From NCBI RefSeq assembly GCF_900497805.2, contig NW_020954557.1, forward strand, positions 38,159,264-38,223,263: DNA of 64,000 nucleotides, written 5' to 3'. Positions 23,206 through 35,170 of this stretch are shown piece after piece; position 1 is the first letter of the stretch; each line of letters begins with the position of its first letter. Below the pieces are notes generated by a model. That model was not told the origin of the DNA and made no database searches. It worked only from the letters and a program-made list of their open reading frames with translations. Made by a program: the position numbers and the translations under genes. This DNA is from Vombatus ursinus. Lineage: Eukaryota; Chordata; Mammalia; Diprotodontia; Vombatidae.

Positions 23206-23334
23206 TTACCATTTACTCAATAATTACATCCACCAAAATCACAATGAATCATGCTCCTTATAGCCAGTTCCCTGGTGAGAAATAATATCAATAACTCTGG
23301 TTTTCTTTCTTCCCTGCAAACCTGCAACCCCTGT

Positions 23335-23363
23335 CCCCCCTCCTCTTTTTAAATCTCTTTTAG
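23335..23363 (+). promoter_or_regulatory. PDE11A: Splice acceptor of PDE11A last exon
   Basis: A C- and T-rich tract ('cccccctcctctttttaaat' then 'ctctttt') is followed by TAG and the conserved exon. Confidence 0.9.
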
Positions 23364-23522
23364 GCCTTAGTAAAAGTAAATGTGAAATTGAAGCCCATGC
23401 TGGATTCTATTGCTGTGAACAGGAGTAAATGGGAAGAGCTGCACCAGAAAATGTTGCTTTCTCAGACACCTCCGCCTTCTTCCTCTTCCAGCCTCACTGT
23501 GTCAGTGGAAGATATCAATTAA
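23364..23522 (+). CDS. PDE11A: PDE11A terminal coding exon (partial gene)
   Basis: PDE11A is a dual-specificity cAMP/cGMP phosphodiesterase with two GAF domains and a C-terminal catalytic domain. This exon encodes its extreme C-terminus: 52 residues starting ALVKVNVKLKPMLDSIAVNR and continuing SKWEELHQKMLL, followed by a stop at 23520-23522. The first ~30 residues match the end of the human catalytic domain almost residue for residue, as I recall that sequence. The last ~20 (a proline/serine-rich stretch ending VEDIN) are diverged but similar in length. A strong acceptor precedes it: a long pyrimidine tract at 23335-23361 and AG at 23362-23363. No disabling change is seen. The frame is set by the homology; the preceding exon is outside or unseen. 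TTC30 follows on the same strand, as in human. Confidence 0.95.
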   Translation, partial: ALVKVNVKLKPMLDSIAVNRSKWEELHQKMLLSQTPPPSSSSSLTVSVEDIN

Positions 23523-24755
23523 GCCTGCCTGCATCGGTTGCCACTGCAAAATGACTGGCTTTCAAAAGGCTCTCTTTGGCTTTGCCGCAATTTTTTTTTA
23601 AGCTGCCACAGACAAGCTCGGGGCGCTGGAGATGATCCCATTAGCTGGGAAGTGACTTTCTACTTTGGGTTTAGTCATTCTGAACAGCAAGTGGACCTGG
23701 AATAATACAGAAAGACATAAAGCCCAGAGAGTGCCGTGGATGGAGGAGAGGGCCACCTTTCCACTGCTGCTGTACAGAGAATATCTATACCACAGCATCT
23801 AAAGCAGAAAAAAAAGCACTGACCCAAATCAGCAATTAGAACACTGTTGGGTTGGTCAGTGCTCACACAAGAAGCTAAGGGAATGCAGAATTATGGTGTT
23901 TTATTTATCTCGCCACTATTTGTTATAAGCTAAACACTGCCCGCTTTTCTGTTCTCTGCTTGCTTTTGCTGTTCTCCCTTTTGTGCCAGAATGTCCCAAG
24001 GACCCTCCTCTGTATTCTACAGAGCTTTTTTTTTAAATAATGAAGCTTCTTTGTCATTGTTCAGGGCCTTTAGCATAGCCAATCTTGCCTACCCTTAAAA
24101 AACAAACTTTATTATCCTTAAAAGTCTCAACTTGGGCCAGTTACCCCCCCCCAAAGAAGTCTGTGGTAAGGAGGCAGTAAATTTGTTTGGCCAGTGGAAG
24201 TTTATATAAAAGTAATAACACTGAATGGGGATTGTGGGCCCTGCATTCAGAGGAGCCCTATTCAATATTCACAGTGGACTGTGCCTCCTCCCAAGAGAAG
24301 AGGATTAACGGACTTTAATTAAAGTATGAATGGAAAGGAAATCTATAGTTCTGAAGCTCACAATCTGGATTTAGCATAAATGGGTCATGTTCTTTTTGGA
24401 ATTGTTTTCTCAGGAGAGGTAGGCATTTCACAGGAAATAAAATGGGCCTGGTGTACCATCTGACTGGGGCATTGACTACATGGAGTTTTCTGACCAGTGG
24501 GTTTGTTTTGTCCTGGTATAGCACAGAAGGCTAAGAAACAAGAGTCTGGGCAGGGAGCACACATTCAACAGGAAAGAATGAGGCCTGTTCAATTTGACTA
24601 AACCAGCTTTGTAAGCTACCAAAACACCTTGTCTTCAAAACGTCCAGCTATTTCGCATGAGCTTTAAAAATGAACTTCTGAACTGGCTGTGTAACAAACT
24701 GTTACGGAGGCTGGGTGTTTTGTCCACAGAGCAAAGATAGGCATCGTGGAGGATG
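23523..24755 (+). other. PDE11A: Probable PDE11A 3' UTR and adjoining DNA
   Basis: It follows the stop codon directly and is free of recognised repeats, which fits a 3' UTR. Candidate polyadenylation hexamers exist (an AATAAA at 24436-24441, others further on), but which is used cannot be told from sequence. Confidence 0.5.
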
Positions 24756-24759
24756 GAGA

Positions 24760-25245
24760 CTCATGAAAGGCAATACAATGTAATGGAAAGAAGCCTGCTT
24801 CTAAAGTCAGAGGATCCAGGTTCAAATCCACCTTCTGATGTACTTATATGACCATGGGCAAGTCATTTAACATCTCCAGTTTCAGTTTCCTCATCAGTAA
24901 AATGAAGGGGTTCTACTTGACAGTCTGACTAGAACCCCTCTGATCTCTATTTTCGGTGTAATCTTAGATAATTTGTTTAACCTCTGAGGGGTCAACTTTC
25001 CTCATATGTAAAAACAGAGTTTTGGACTAGTTAAGGTTATTTTTAGCTCTAAATCTATGATACTCTACATGAATTCTAGTCCTTGAAGATGATGTTCTTT
25101 CAGGACCTTGCACCCTGAACCTCATCACTAGATCAGCAGTTCCATCTTGGGCAAAAGTCACCTAACCTCTGGATCTCAGTTTCCTCGTCTGTAAAATGGG
25201 TAAAATGAAGGGGTGGGGCTGACTCAAGTCCCATCCGGCTTGTAA
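24760..25245 (+). mobile_element. Cluster of MIR/CORE-SINE copies
   Basis: Three sense copies in a row. 24760-24955 has 'aggttcaaatccaccttctg' and 'gggcaagtcatttaacatct'. 24958-25070 has 'ctcatatgtaaaaacagagt'. 25140-25245 has 'cctctggatctcagtttcct'. Confidence 0.75.
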
Positions 25246-25489
25246 TTTTCCTTCTGCCTATTTTCACCTTTACTGATCAATACCACCTTTCTCCTCCATT
25301 CCCTGAATATTCCAAGGAATAAAAGATAATGTATAAGGGGAGAGGGAGAGCAGACAGTGGAGGAACTAGGTAATACTCTCAATGTAGCAAGAAATTAATT
25401 AAGGGGAGGCAGGTCTGTATGAAGAGGCAAATAATAAACAAATTATCTGTGCAGACCAGAGAGGTAACAAAGGAACTGTGGCCAACGAG

Positions 25490-25670
25490 TAGCTGACATT
25501 TACATAGCACTTTTAAGATTGTAAAGCCTTTCCTCACAACACTGAGTGCCAAGTATCAATGTCATTATTTTGCAGACATGGAAAATGAGGTTCAGGGAAG
25601 GTGAAAACCAGGATGGGAACCCAAGTCATGATTTGAAATCCGGGGCTCTTTCCACTAAATCACGATAGAA
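25490..25670 (-). mobile_element. MIR, antisense
   Basis: It has 'agctgacatttacatagcac' followed by 'ttttaagattgtaaagcctt', and later 'cattattttgcagacatgga'. Confidence 0.75.
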
Positions 25671-27365
25671 GAAAAAAAAGAGTGGGGGGAGGGTTAAGGC
25701 AGTGAAAACAAGGAGAAAGGAAAGGCTGCCCTCAGACAGAAGGAGGAGAGGCTGTGTTATCAGAAAGCTCAGCACAAGAGAAAGGTTTAGAAAGGGAGGG
25801 CTGTGTAGAGGAGAGATGAGAAGCCTTAAAAAAAATAATGCTTCTGACTACCCTTTACAGCTTCCTCAGCAGAGAAGGATCGAGAAACTACAGGAGAAAA
25901 TGAGTGTAGATAGATGCCTCAATAGAGCTGGTAAGAGGAGGTCGTTCAGATTTATGGGCTTTATTATGCCCGTTTTCTGAACTGCCTCGCTGTAAAGGAA
26001 AATGGCTTCTTGCAGGGCTGTCTTACTTCCTCCAGGTAAGGAACAAAGGTGGGTGGGGTTAGAAACAGCCACCCCTATCTCTGCTTTCTGAGCTACTGCA
26101 AGTGTTTATGGGTATTGTGCCACATCATGTTTACATCACAAAAGGGAATTGAAAAACACTCCAAGAGAGGCTGAAACAAACTCACATCTGTTTTCCTCAA
26201 ACACTACAAATAAATAGCCCAAAAAGCCTCTTGCAAGTCCATCTAAAGCAAATTTATATAAGATGTGTTTCAAGGCCAAAGGATAAAAAATAGATTCCTA
26301 GTTTGACTTGATACTGCAGGCAGGCAGTTCTGTGTACTGGAGCTCTCCTAAACATTGATGCTGCATATTGCTAAGTATAACATAATTTATAAGACAAACC
26401 CTACAGCCTCCACCAAGGTTGAGTTTTTTCCTCTCATTTCCTCTCCTTTTTATTGGCTTCACTGCACGGTTGCCAATAGCAACATCCACTGGTAGCAAGG
26501 GGAGTTCAACACCATTGCAACCTGCCATACAGTGGAGCCCTAACAATGTCAACCATCAATCATGTAGCTGTTTGTAATTGCCTCCATCTATTTCTCCTGT
26601 CTTGAGGTATCTCTCCTATTGTGGGTCAAAATTCAGAAACTGCTGACTAATGCCATGAGTCTGTTCCTCCATGGCCATAAAGCAGTGGAAATGGAGTGTG
26701 GCAGGCTCCCCAACCTCAGTGACCCAGCATTAAATGTTGAAATCTTGAAGTCTGTGATAAGAAGAAAAAAAAAAATCATGATGGCCTTAAGGTTTTTGGA
26801 ATATTTGGCTTGGTGACTCTTCATAGTTTTAAAATATAGTGAAATTGGTTGTTCTTCAGTCACCTTTTAAAATGTAGGAGATTATGGAGGTGAATTTCTT
26901 TTTACTGATGCCTTTTTTTTTTGTATTTTAGTCATTTCCACAAGTGACACTATCACCTAGCCACTGAACCTTCCCCAGTAACAAAGAAAAACAATTCAGT
27001 GAAACCAACTGTCAGGATATCTTGACAGTATATACAATATTCCATATCCACAGCCCCCTACCTCTCCAAAGAAAAGAAAGAGGTTACATTTCTCCAGCAA
27101 AGATTAGTCATTACAGTTACTGAAAGGTGTAATTTCTATAACCCTTTATTTTTGTTTATTTGCTAGTCTGGAGGGGGTTTCCAACTTACGCCTTCCTAGG
27201 AAATGACTCCTCCTAAGCCAGAATTTGTTTGATTAATATGAAAAGGATCGTTGTCAGGGTTTCTGTGGAGCTGAATGTGAGGGCATCCAAATAACTCCAT
27301 CCTACTTTCCCTAAAGAATAGTTTATCATATTACTCCTGGTGGTATGGCTGCCCACTTTAACCTG
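25671..27365. other. Repeat-poor intergenic DNA
   Basis: No repeat recognised over about 1.7 kb. It contains a perfect X-box-like palindrome (26469-26483). Whether PDE11A transcripts extend into it is unknown. Confidence 0.5.
26469..26483. promoter_or_regulatory. RFX X-box-like palindrome
   Basis: GTTGCCAATAGCAAC fits the X-box consensus GTNRCC-N(0-3)-RGYAAC at every position, with a 3-nt spacer. It lies in the PDE11A-TTC30 intergenic interval, about 10 kb upstream of TTC30. A single short motif can arise by chance, so function is unproven. Confidence 0.4.
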
Positions 27366-27369
27366 AGAC

Positions 27370-27595
27370 TGTCAGCCATGGTGTAGTAGGGACTCCATCA
27401 CATGATGGAAGAGCCACTAGATTGGCAATGAGAAAAATCCAGGTTCTAGTCTGGCTCTGGCTTTAGTAGCTAAGTAACCTTAGGCAAGTTACTTCATCTC
27501 TCCGATCCCCAGGTTCCTCCTCTGTAGAATGGCAGAGTTAGATGAAATGATATCTAAAGTTCCTTCTGACCTTTACAATTCATGGTTCTAGGTTA
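27370..27595 (+). mobile_element. MIR/CORE-SINE
   Basis: It has 'ccaggttctagtctggctct', 'ccttaggcaagttacttcat' and 'ctctgtagaatggcagagtt'. Confidence 0.8.
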
Positions 27596-27599
27596 TGTC

Positions 27600-29299
27600 T
27601 ACACTAACTCCAAGAGCAGGATGGTCTTTTTCAATGTACATTATGACAATAATCACATCTATTACTCATTTGTTGAAAATTATATTTTGGAGTAATATCA
27701 TGACAAGCTTAAAAGGGTTATCATCACTGGGAATTTGGGTTATGTATACAACAACCTTATCATTTTCATATTTCTGAACACATTTCTACTGACCACAAAA
27801 GGCACTACTATTCAATTTAGAGTCAAAATGAAAAAATAGTTTCCATTTATCCCATATAATTGACAAAATTTAGTAGATGAATTTAGAAAGTGAATCAAAA
27901 TAAATTAGCAATGATTTTCCCCATCTGAGAAATTTAAGAATGTCTGTATTTTTGGTATGATGTATATGCAAAGAAGAACTGTCAAGTTTAAAATCATTTA
28001 AAACATAATGTTAATTTTTGTTGATGTTACTAATAGCATTTTATATTAATGCCAAGGCAATTTATTGAGTATTATTTTCTTCTTCACTCAAAGCATAATG
28101 CTTATCATACTTTTAAAGGTGTTCTTCCCTAAGGACAATGAATAAAAAAGTGGACAGTTTCACTTTAAGGTACAATTAATTTAAAATCTATTGCCTTGCC
28201 TGATTCTTATGGATTGAGGATTATCAACAGAACGGGACAATTTCCTTCAAGTGGAATAAAAATCTGAACACAACATGGGAAGTTTAAGTTTAAAGGAAAA
28301 AGTTTTCATTGAAAATAATTTAAAGGTTTCATTTTATTAAAATATCATTTGAGAACCTGCTATTATCAGTGTAGTGAAGCTTTCCTCTACTTCAAAATAC
28401 CAGCTCTGGAAAGACACACAGCATGGTCTGCCATATGCAATAAATAACTCCCCAAACCAGAATGTATCAGGAAATAGAAAGTATATGCTTGTACAATCCA
28501 ACCACAAGAAGAAAGAGATTCCATTAACTTCCTAAGAGGGCTATAACTAAATGAAACAACATTTGCATCAGAAATAAAATTGGTGGAGGCAAAAGAATCT
28601 AGAGAATTTCATGATGAACAATTTAATTTAACAGACCCTAATGACAAGTTTACATTGTTGGAACACCAGTCTCTTTTCCTCAGCTGGTTATTTTGGGTAC
28701 CTTTTCCAATTTACTTTCTAATGAACTTGCATGTTTAGCATTGCTTCTCGCAGGTGTGTGGAAAATCATGTAATTTGTCTCTTTTGGTAGGTAGATGTAT
28801 CTTCAGACACTTGTCCTCCTACATGGGTATTGCTTTCTTAAGTAAATGAACTTATATGCCATGAAACTGTTATTTAGGATGGTCATTTGGCTTTGTGTCC
28901 ATTTCTCGTGTAGACTTTGGATCCACAAACCTTGTTTTGCTGTCAAACAGTTCAGATTCAACTGGATCCCACCAATCTCCCTTTAAAAACAAAACAAAAC
29001 AAAACACATGGCATGTCTTGGAAATAACTTACTAGACTAGTCTTTGGTCTCATCCCCAAGGTGAAAAAAAGTATCCCTTTTGCCATTTTCTCTTTTTTGG
29101 AAATACTCTGAAGAATTCCTACTAATTGACTTCTTAATTGTTATTGTTTTGCACAAAAAGAACAAAAAAAGTCTTTGGTTGAATCATTTGAACTCCTTCC
29201 CTTTGTGTGGTTTTCTAGGGCTGATGTATAATCATTATGCAGTCTCAAAGACTGTTTTGGAAACAAACTGCTTTATGCGACCAAAAAAAAAAATCTTTG
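27600..29299. other. Repeat-poor, AT-rich intergenic DNA
   Basis: No repeat or gene recognised. Confidence 0.5.
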
Positions 29300-29790
29300 G
29301 TTTTTAATAAAATGCTTAAGATCTCCAGTGACGAGTGTTTATTTCTCTGCAGCCAGGGTGATTTAGGGGCTGAAGTAGGAAGCACGTTGCAGACTCCCAA
29401 CTCAGACTGCAGCTCTCCTTTCGTATTAGTGGGTAGCCCATTAACCTGCATCCTCCTGCTCAGTTCTGTGCTTGACTACCTGACAAGGGTACAGTGAGAG
29501 TTGAAGTCACTGGAGCAATTTCAAGATGACAAAGGTGCTGCTCCTCAGCTTTGCCGAAGTTTTCTGAATGTGGAAGAGTCTCCAGCCTAATGCTAGGTTA
29601 TGCTGGCCTTATTATAAATTGCTCATTTGCATGGGCAATTACACAGAAGCCCCGCATCACTGCAGCAGCCGCCAGCCGCCCTGACGGGCCACACAATTAC
29701 ACAATGGCTCCGGTGCTTAAACTTTAAAATTCTTGCACCATTGTGCCTGTTCTATTAGAACAAACTGCAGCAAATGATCCAGAGACAATC
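29300..29790. promoter_or_regulatory. Candidate conserved non-coding regulatory block
   Basis: It differs from its AT-rich, featureless flanks and has no repeat signature. It packs several developmental transcription-factor motifs into about 130 bp: an octamer ATTTGCAT at 29625-29632, homeodomain-type AATTAC at 29637-29642 and 29695-29700, and two SOX-type sites in inverted orientation (CACAATGG at 29700-29707, CCATTGTG at 29738-29745), around a GC-rich core at 29650-29690. Conservation is suspected from composition and motif density; I cannot measure it. Confidence 0.4.
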
Positions 29791-29894
29791 CAAATGACTG
29801 GAAAGAGAAAGTGCCCAGCGGGAGAGAAGGGATGAGGTAGAGTAGGGCTCACCACTGGCCAGATCAAGGCAACCTGCATCAGGCTCAGGCAATT

Positions 29895-30055
29895 CGCCCA
29901 ACCCTTTTGTGTCTAGGTTTCCCGAGTTTAAAAGTGGAGATAACAATATTTATCGCCTACCTAACTCACAGAGGTCTTACGAGGATTAATGAGGCAATAT
30001 GGGCAAAGCAGTCTGAACTCTTTGGAGGAAAATACTACATAAATAAAGTGTCTTG
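29895..30055 (+). mobile_element. MIR 3' fragment
   Basis: It has 'gtggagataacaatatttat', 'cgcctacctaactcacagag' and 'gtcttacgaggattaatgag', the 3' half of a sense MIR. Confidence 0.75.
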
Positions 30056-31855
30056 GGGTGGTTTCATTTATTTTTTGTTTGGGTTTTTTCTAAATGGCGC
30101 TGTCCACACCATTATGTTCTCCCTTGCTTATAAACTGAGATGCAATTATGCTAAGCCTAAAAAAGCAATTCTGATACAGCAGTGGGACCCAATAATAAAC
30201 CTGCAAATAGTAGCAGCTTGATCAAAAGCAAGATCTATCTAGGAACGAGGGAAGAAGGAAACATATTACTAATTAAAATATTAATAAAACTGTAATCACA
30301 AGCCAGAGGAGGCTAAGTTCATAATGAGGTTAAGTTTCTCTCCATGTGAGCATTAACTGGATTTCTGAGGTCTGACTCTAATACAAATTGGCTTCAACCT
30401 TTTGGGAAAATATATTTTGGGGTTATTTTTTACAAAGACAGAATAATTGCTTCAATAAGTTAATATCAACTACTCTGATCCATAGAATACTAGCTTGTTC
30501 TTCCTTTTCCCATTTTACATGCCTTTTTTTCTGGATCTAGAATTCCCATCACTTTCAAAGACAGTACATGAGGTTAAAAAAAAACAAAAACAAACAAAAC
30601 AAACAAAGCAACCTGGAGCACTAAGGAGATGAAGAAACTGACTTCCAAATACTTCCAAAGCTAAAGAAAAAGGCACTTTCTAGGGCCATAATTTAAAAAC
30701 AGAAATTTATGAGAAGATACCTTAATGGCTTTCTGTAACAAGAATGGTGTTAAAATGACTATTGCATCTGAATGGCATTCAGAAAGTGAGTAATGTTATA
30801 TTTAGCTAAAGTGTTTACAATTTATATACAGTCTGCCAGGGGAACTAGTCCCTTTTAATTAATTTCCAAAGAGAATGCCAAGAAGTCACCTGGGATTTGA
30901 CCATCTCATTTTTTGCCAAGCAGATATATAAGCATAAGAACCAAGCTTCATGCTCTTAACCAGTCACTCATCATATGACATCTACACCGATTTTTAAAGG
31001 AGTTCATGTATGCAATCTTAGCAGGATAGAACTCTCAACATGTATTACCTTCTACTTCCATGAAACCAACATTCAGGCTGTACATGAGCTGAAAGTCTTC
31101 TTCTAAAAGCAAAATTCTTTTCTTTAAGTGAGAATCATTTTGTTACAGTCACCAATTATTTTACTTTTGCTGTGGATTGTAGCATAGATTTACTTTTTGA
31201 TAAATGCTCCGGCCTGATCAAGATTCTATTGGAAACAAAATGGCCCTTTATGACATTTTACCATATTCTACCTCATTTATCGCTTAACAGAATTTCTATC
31301 ATTAATTAAAGAGCCTTCTTTCCCAAAAAAACAATCTATTCCCCAACTGCCTATCAGAGCCTGAATAAAAGTTGCTCTATCATAGCAGCATTGATGGTCA
31401 TGCCAATTTCACAGTGTGATTTGTGCACTCATTTCATTTTGAAAATGACCCTGCCCTCCATCTGTCTATGCCGAATGTCCTGGTTTTTCCAAGCCAGGTC
31501 TCTGGAGCAGCATCAGATAAAATTAGGAGGAAGGTACAGAACAGCCTCCCTCCTATCCCCTTCAGCTGCTGCAATTAGAGAAATACTCTGTCACAAAGAC
31601 AAGGATGTGAAATGGAGGAACTAAACAGGCTGTGAGAACAGCAAAGGGTCATTTTGCCTCTTTTACATAAACAGGAAGCCATTTGGAAGCAAAGTGCTTC
31701 CAAGAGACAAAAACAACCAAACAACTCAGCCCACCTGGGAGAGAGACTAGAGAGCTGCAACAGTCATTTTCCCATTTCCAGGCCCTGTTGTTATGCCCTG
31801 ATTTAATGGCAATGCACCCAAGGTAATTATGTGAGAGGCTAACTGCCTGCTAAAT
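30056..31855. other. Repeat-poor intergenic DNA
   Basis: No repeat or gene recognised over about 1.8 kb, except an A-rich stretch at about 30575-30606. Confidence 0.5.
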
Positions 31856-31857
31856 AA

Positions 31858-32226
31858 ATGGGTGGCCAGTATGGTGAAGGGACTGAAACAGTTGAAGAAA
31901 CAGGGGACAGTTAGCCTGGAGAAGAAAAGACTAAGGGGGGATATGATAGCTGTCTTGAAATATTTGAAGGGCTGTCATCTGGAAGAGGGATTGCATTTAT
32001 TTTGTGTCACTCCAGAGGGCTATACTAGGGCTAACAGAAAGCACATTTTGGCTCATTTAAGAAAGGACTTAATGTAAAAATAGGCCATTGTATAAAGCAA
32101 TGAGCTTCTTGTAGCTAGATGGGTTAAAGTAGAGGCTGCATGACCACCTATCAGAAATGTTGCAGAGGGGACTGAAGGATTCATATATAAAATGGATTAG
32201 ATTAAATTACATCTAAGTGTGTATAG
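31858..32226 (+). mobile_element. L3/CR1 LINE 3' end with 71 open codons
   Basis: One frame (31862-32077) reads SLEKKRLRGDMIAVLKYLKG followed by CHLEEGLHLFCVTPEG. This is the well-known C-terminal motif of CR1-clade LINE ORF2, usually like SLEKRRLRGDLI..YKYLKG. The remaining 3' part includes 'gcatgaccacctatcagaaa' followed by 'tgttgcagaggg'. It is a mobile-element remnant, not a host gene. Confidence 0.85.
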
Positions 32227-32227
32227 A

Positions 32228-32385
32228 AGGTTCTTAATGCTTTTGGTGTCATGGACCCTTTAGGCAATCTGGTGAAGCCTATGGACCCCTTCTCAGCATA
32301 ATGTTTTCAAATGTATAAAATAAAACACACAGGATTACAAAGGAAATTGATTATTTTGAAATATAGTTATTGAAAAAAATGGTTA
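32228..32385 (+). mobile_element. hAT-like MITE of a second family, truncated copy
   Basis: It starts 'aaggttcttaatgcttttgg' and contains 'tgtcatggaccctttaggca', 'gcctatggaccccttctcag' and 'aatgtataaaataaaacaca'. The same family, with both ends and a TSD, is at 45369-45582. The right terminus is absent here. Confidence 0.75.
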
Positions 32386-32904
32386 AAGTTCTGAGATCTC
32401 AAGTTACGAAATTCTGCTACCATTCCTTCAAACCAAATTCTCCGATTCCCTAAGTCATGATTTTTCTTTAATTGATACTTTTACCCAAGCCAGCCAAAGA
32501 CATAATCTCAGCTGGAATAAAGAAAACGTATCCCCTTCTCATCTCTGCTCTCCCCCCATCAAGAAACATTGCATAGAATTGATCTGCCTGTGTAGTTTTC
32601 AGAAATCAAAGAGTCCTAAAAGGGTTTTGACTCCAGGTAAACTAGGAATAAACCTTCGACCAAATCTGGACAGAATGTTGGGGTCAGTCCACCTAAAGAG
32701 ACCACTGGAGGCCTACAATTATATTTACTAGTAGTGAGTGTGTGTAATTATACTGTTACTCTCTTAAAAGCCGTGAAATGGAAGGCTCTTTGACCCATTC
32801 TACTCACAGGCACACATCTCTAATATTTTCCTGGGCATGAAGAGAGAAAGTGAATTCATTAGGTCGGTGACTATATATGCTCATATATCATACTGAGATA
32901 CAGC

Positions 32905-33120
32905 ATAGTGTTTATTTTTAAAAACCAAACAAAGCATTGGACTAGGAGTCAGAAAACCTAGGTTTGAATCCTGACTCTCCCACTTAATAGCTGTGTGGCT
33001 TTGGGCTGTTCATTTAGCCAGTCTATTCTTGGCATCCTCATTTGGAAAATGAGCTACTGGGGGGATCAAATGAAATAACAAATGTTAAGTACCATATAAA
33101 TGAGGTGTTATTTATTATTA
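32905..33120 (+). mobile_element. MIR/CORE-SINE
   Basis: It has 'aacctaggtttgaatcctga', 'cacttaatagctgtgtggct' and 'accatataaatgaggtgtta'. Confidence 0.82.
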
Positions 33121-34295
33121 GAGTAGCCTAATAGTCTTTTTTTCTTGTTGCATAAGGTGATATGTCCATCGGAAAGTTATGCCTCCATCAAAATATTACA
33201 GTAAATGGGTGGGTTCTAAGTCTATGAGAAAACATTAGGAAGAAAAGCTAAATTTCAACCCACCATTAACTCCCTAACAACATTCTGTCAGTTGTAATTC
33301 AGAGGCAGACGTAGTGTCTGCTGTCAAAACCAAATAATGCTCAAGTATAATTGCACAGGTTTGGCATGAGGAACGTACATATCAATTTCCCCTAAAATTG
33401 CAAGTCCTAGCCCTTGCAGACTGGACTGTAACATGCTCTTCTAAAGCAGATTCAGGGATCAGGCCAATTTGTCAGCAGTAATCTCCTATTGAAATACCTT
33501 TTAAGGTCTTGAAAATTTCATGATTCACCCCCCATTTCACTGAAGTAACTAAATTCCATTGTCATCTTTTACATGGTCCTTTTTCTAGTCCCAAATGAAA
33601 ATATTTCATTTCATTTCCCAAAAGGTAATTGTCACCAATGAGTCTTATCTAAACAATGGGTGTGAGTCCACTGTTTTATTACTAATAATTCACTGTCTTC
33701 AAATAACATTATTAAGCTCCTACCTGTTCATGGCATTGTAACAGGCATTATGCAAAATATGTTAAATATATTGGATCCCTAATGAGGAATTTACTATCTA
33801 AATGAGCTATTTAACATGTTTGATAGAAGAATAAGACAATCAACAATTAGTTTCTAAAACATTCTGACAATTTAGATTTAGCTATGAGCCTGAACGAGGT
33901 TCAATTTTGATTAAGTATAAGATTTTTTTTAATTGAAACTATGATCCATGGCACTATTTCTTTATTTCTTCAGTCTACTGATGGTCAAAAGGATCCTTAC
34001 TAAGACATTAATGTTTATCAAAATAGGTGACATTCTTAAGTTTACAGGTTGAAAATTTTATTTTTTTTTGTTTATGAGGTTTATAAAATAAAGTTTTCCT
34101 ATAGAATGTGAGGTTCTCCAGATTCTCTTTTCTGGATGATATTCTGTTGATTGAATCAAGCCCCAAAACAATATAGAACCTTCTCAATGAAATTTGTAAT
34201 TACTGGAAAGAGATCTAACAAATCATGCAGGAAAAACTAAATAGATTTTTAAAATACCTATTACCATGTGTCATGAAGTTGGATGGTCAGTTCAT
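33121..34295. other. Unassigned intergenic DNA
   Basis: AT-rich. A possible eroded antisense L2 tail lies near 33705-33790 ('attattaagctcctacctgt'). Confidence 0.45.
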
Positions 34296-34299
34296 TAAG

Positions 34300-34425
34300 C
34301 TAGTATACATATCTATATCACATACATACACATTTGTGTGTATATATATACCCAAATGTGCATGTATGTATATATATACATATATGTGTATGTGTGTGTG
34401 TGCATGTATACATGTATATATGGGA
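34300..34425. repeat. TA/TG/CA microsatellite
   Basis: Mixed 'tatatata', 'gtgtgtgt' and 'acatacaca' units. Confidence 0.9.
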
Positions 34426-34977
34426 CAAGACAATGAGTTGGGCCCTGAATAAGAGGAAAAGGGCAGGCTAGATGCATGTGAGAAATTGCGTGATGCTTTT
34501 AACAATACCAAGCTCTTCCCCAATCTATAAATTTATGCTTTTTATTGAAAAACACAAATGCTCTATCAGTGAGATGAGTACTAATCTTGGAACATCACAG
34601 TCTCCAAAGGACCAAAGATAAATGAAAAATATATGGCGGGCTGCAGCATATTTCCAATAACAATCTCTATGTAAGAGGTCATATCATTCAGAAAATATAT
34701 GATTAGCAAAGGAGATGGGCTGATCACATAGCAAGAATGAGCACTTAACAGCTGGAAAGCCAGTGTGTTACACTGGTAGTCACAAAGGCGGTAGACCTTC
34801 AGACCACTGGGTGGATCTCCTCTGGAAAATCTATAGAAGTACACAAACAAGAAAAACAGGATGAAACTGCATGTCTGTTTTGTGGTACGCACCTATGGAA
34901 GAAACGCCCACACTAAAGAGGATTCAGGTAAGTTTTGAAGTATATTTGTGAGAATGGACCTAAGTAGTGGAGAAATA

Positions 34978-35170
34978 ATCATAGAATCATACATTTAAAG
35001 TTGGAAGGGACCTAAGAGGTCATCTGGTTGAACTCCCTCACTTTTTACAGAAGAAAATGATGCACAGAGGGGTTAAGTGACCTGCCCAAGGTCACACAAG
35101 TATAATAACAGGAAATCCAGAATTCAAACTCAGGTTGTCTGACTCTGAGTAAAGCACTATTTCTACCACA
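34978..35170 (-). mobile_element. MIR3-like CORE-SINE, antisense
   Basis: It has 'tagaatcatacatttaaagt', 'tggaagggacctaagaggtc' and 'ggttaagtgacctgcccaag'. Confidence 0.85.

Larger units (their letters stand above)
1..23363 (+). other. PDE11A: Inferred last intron of PDE11A
   Basis: This interval ends at the splice acceptor of the PDE11A terminal exon and so should be the last intron, or part of it, since the donor was not found. I looked for the preceding exon, expected to end in residues like WIDSICMPLYQ as I recall them from human, and did not see it. PDE11A introns are known to be large, so it probably lies before the window. Everything identified here is repeat or unassigned DNA. That the whole interval is intronic is inference. 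Confidence 0.7.
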
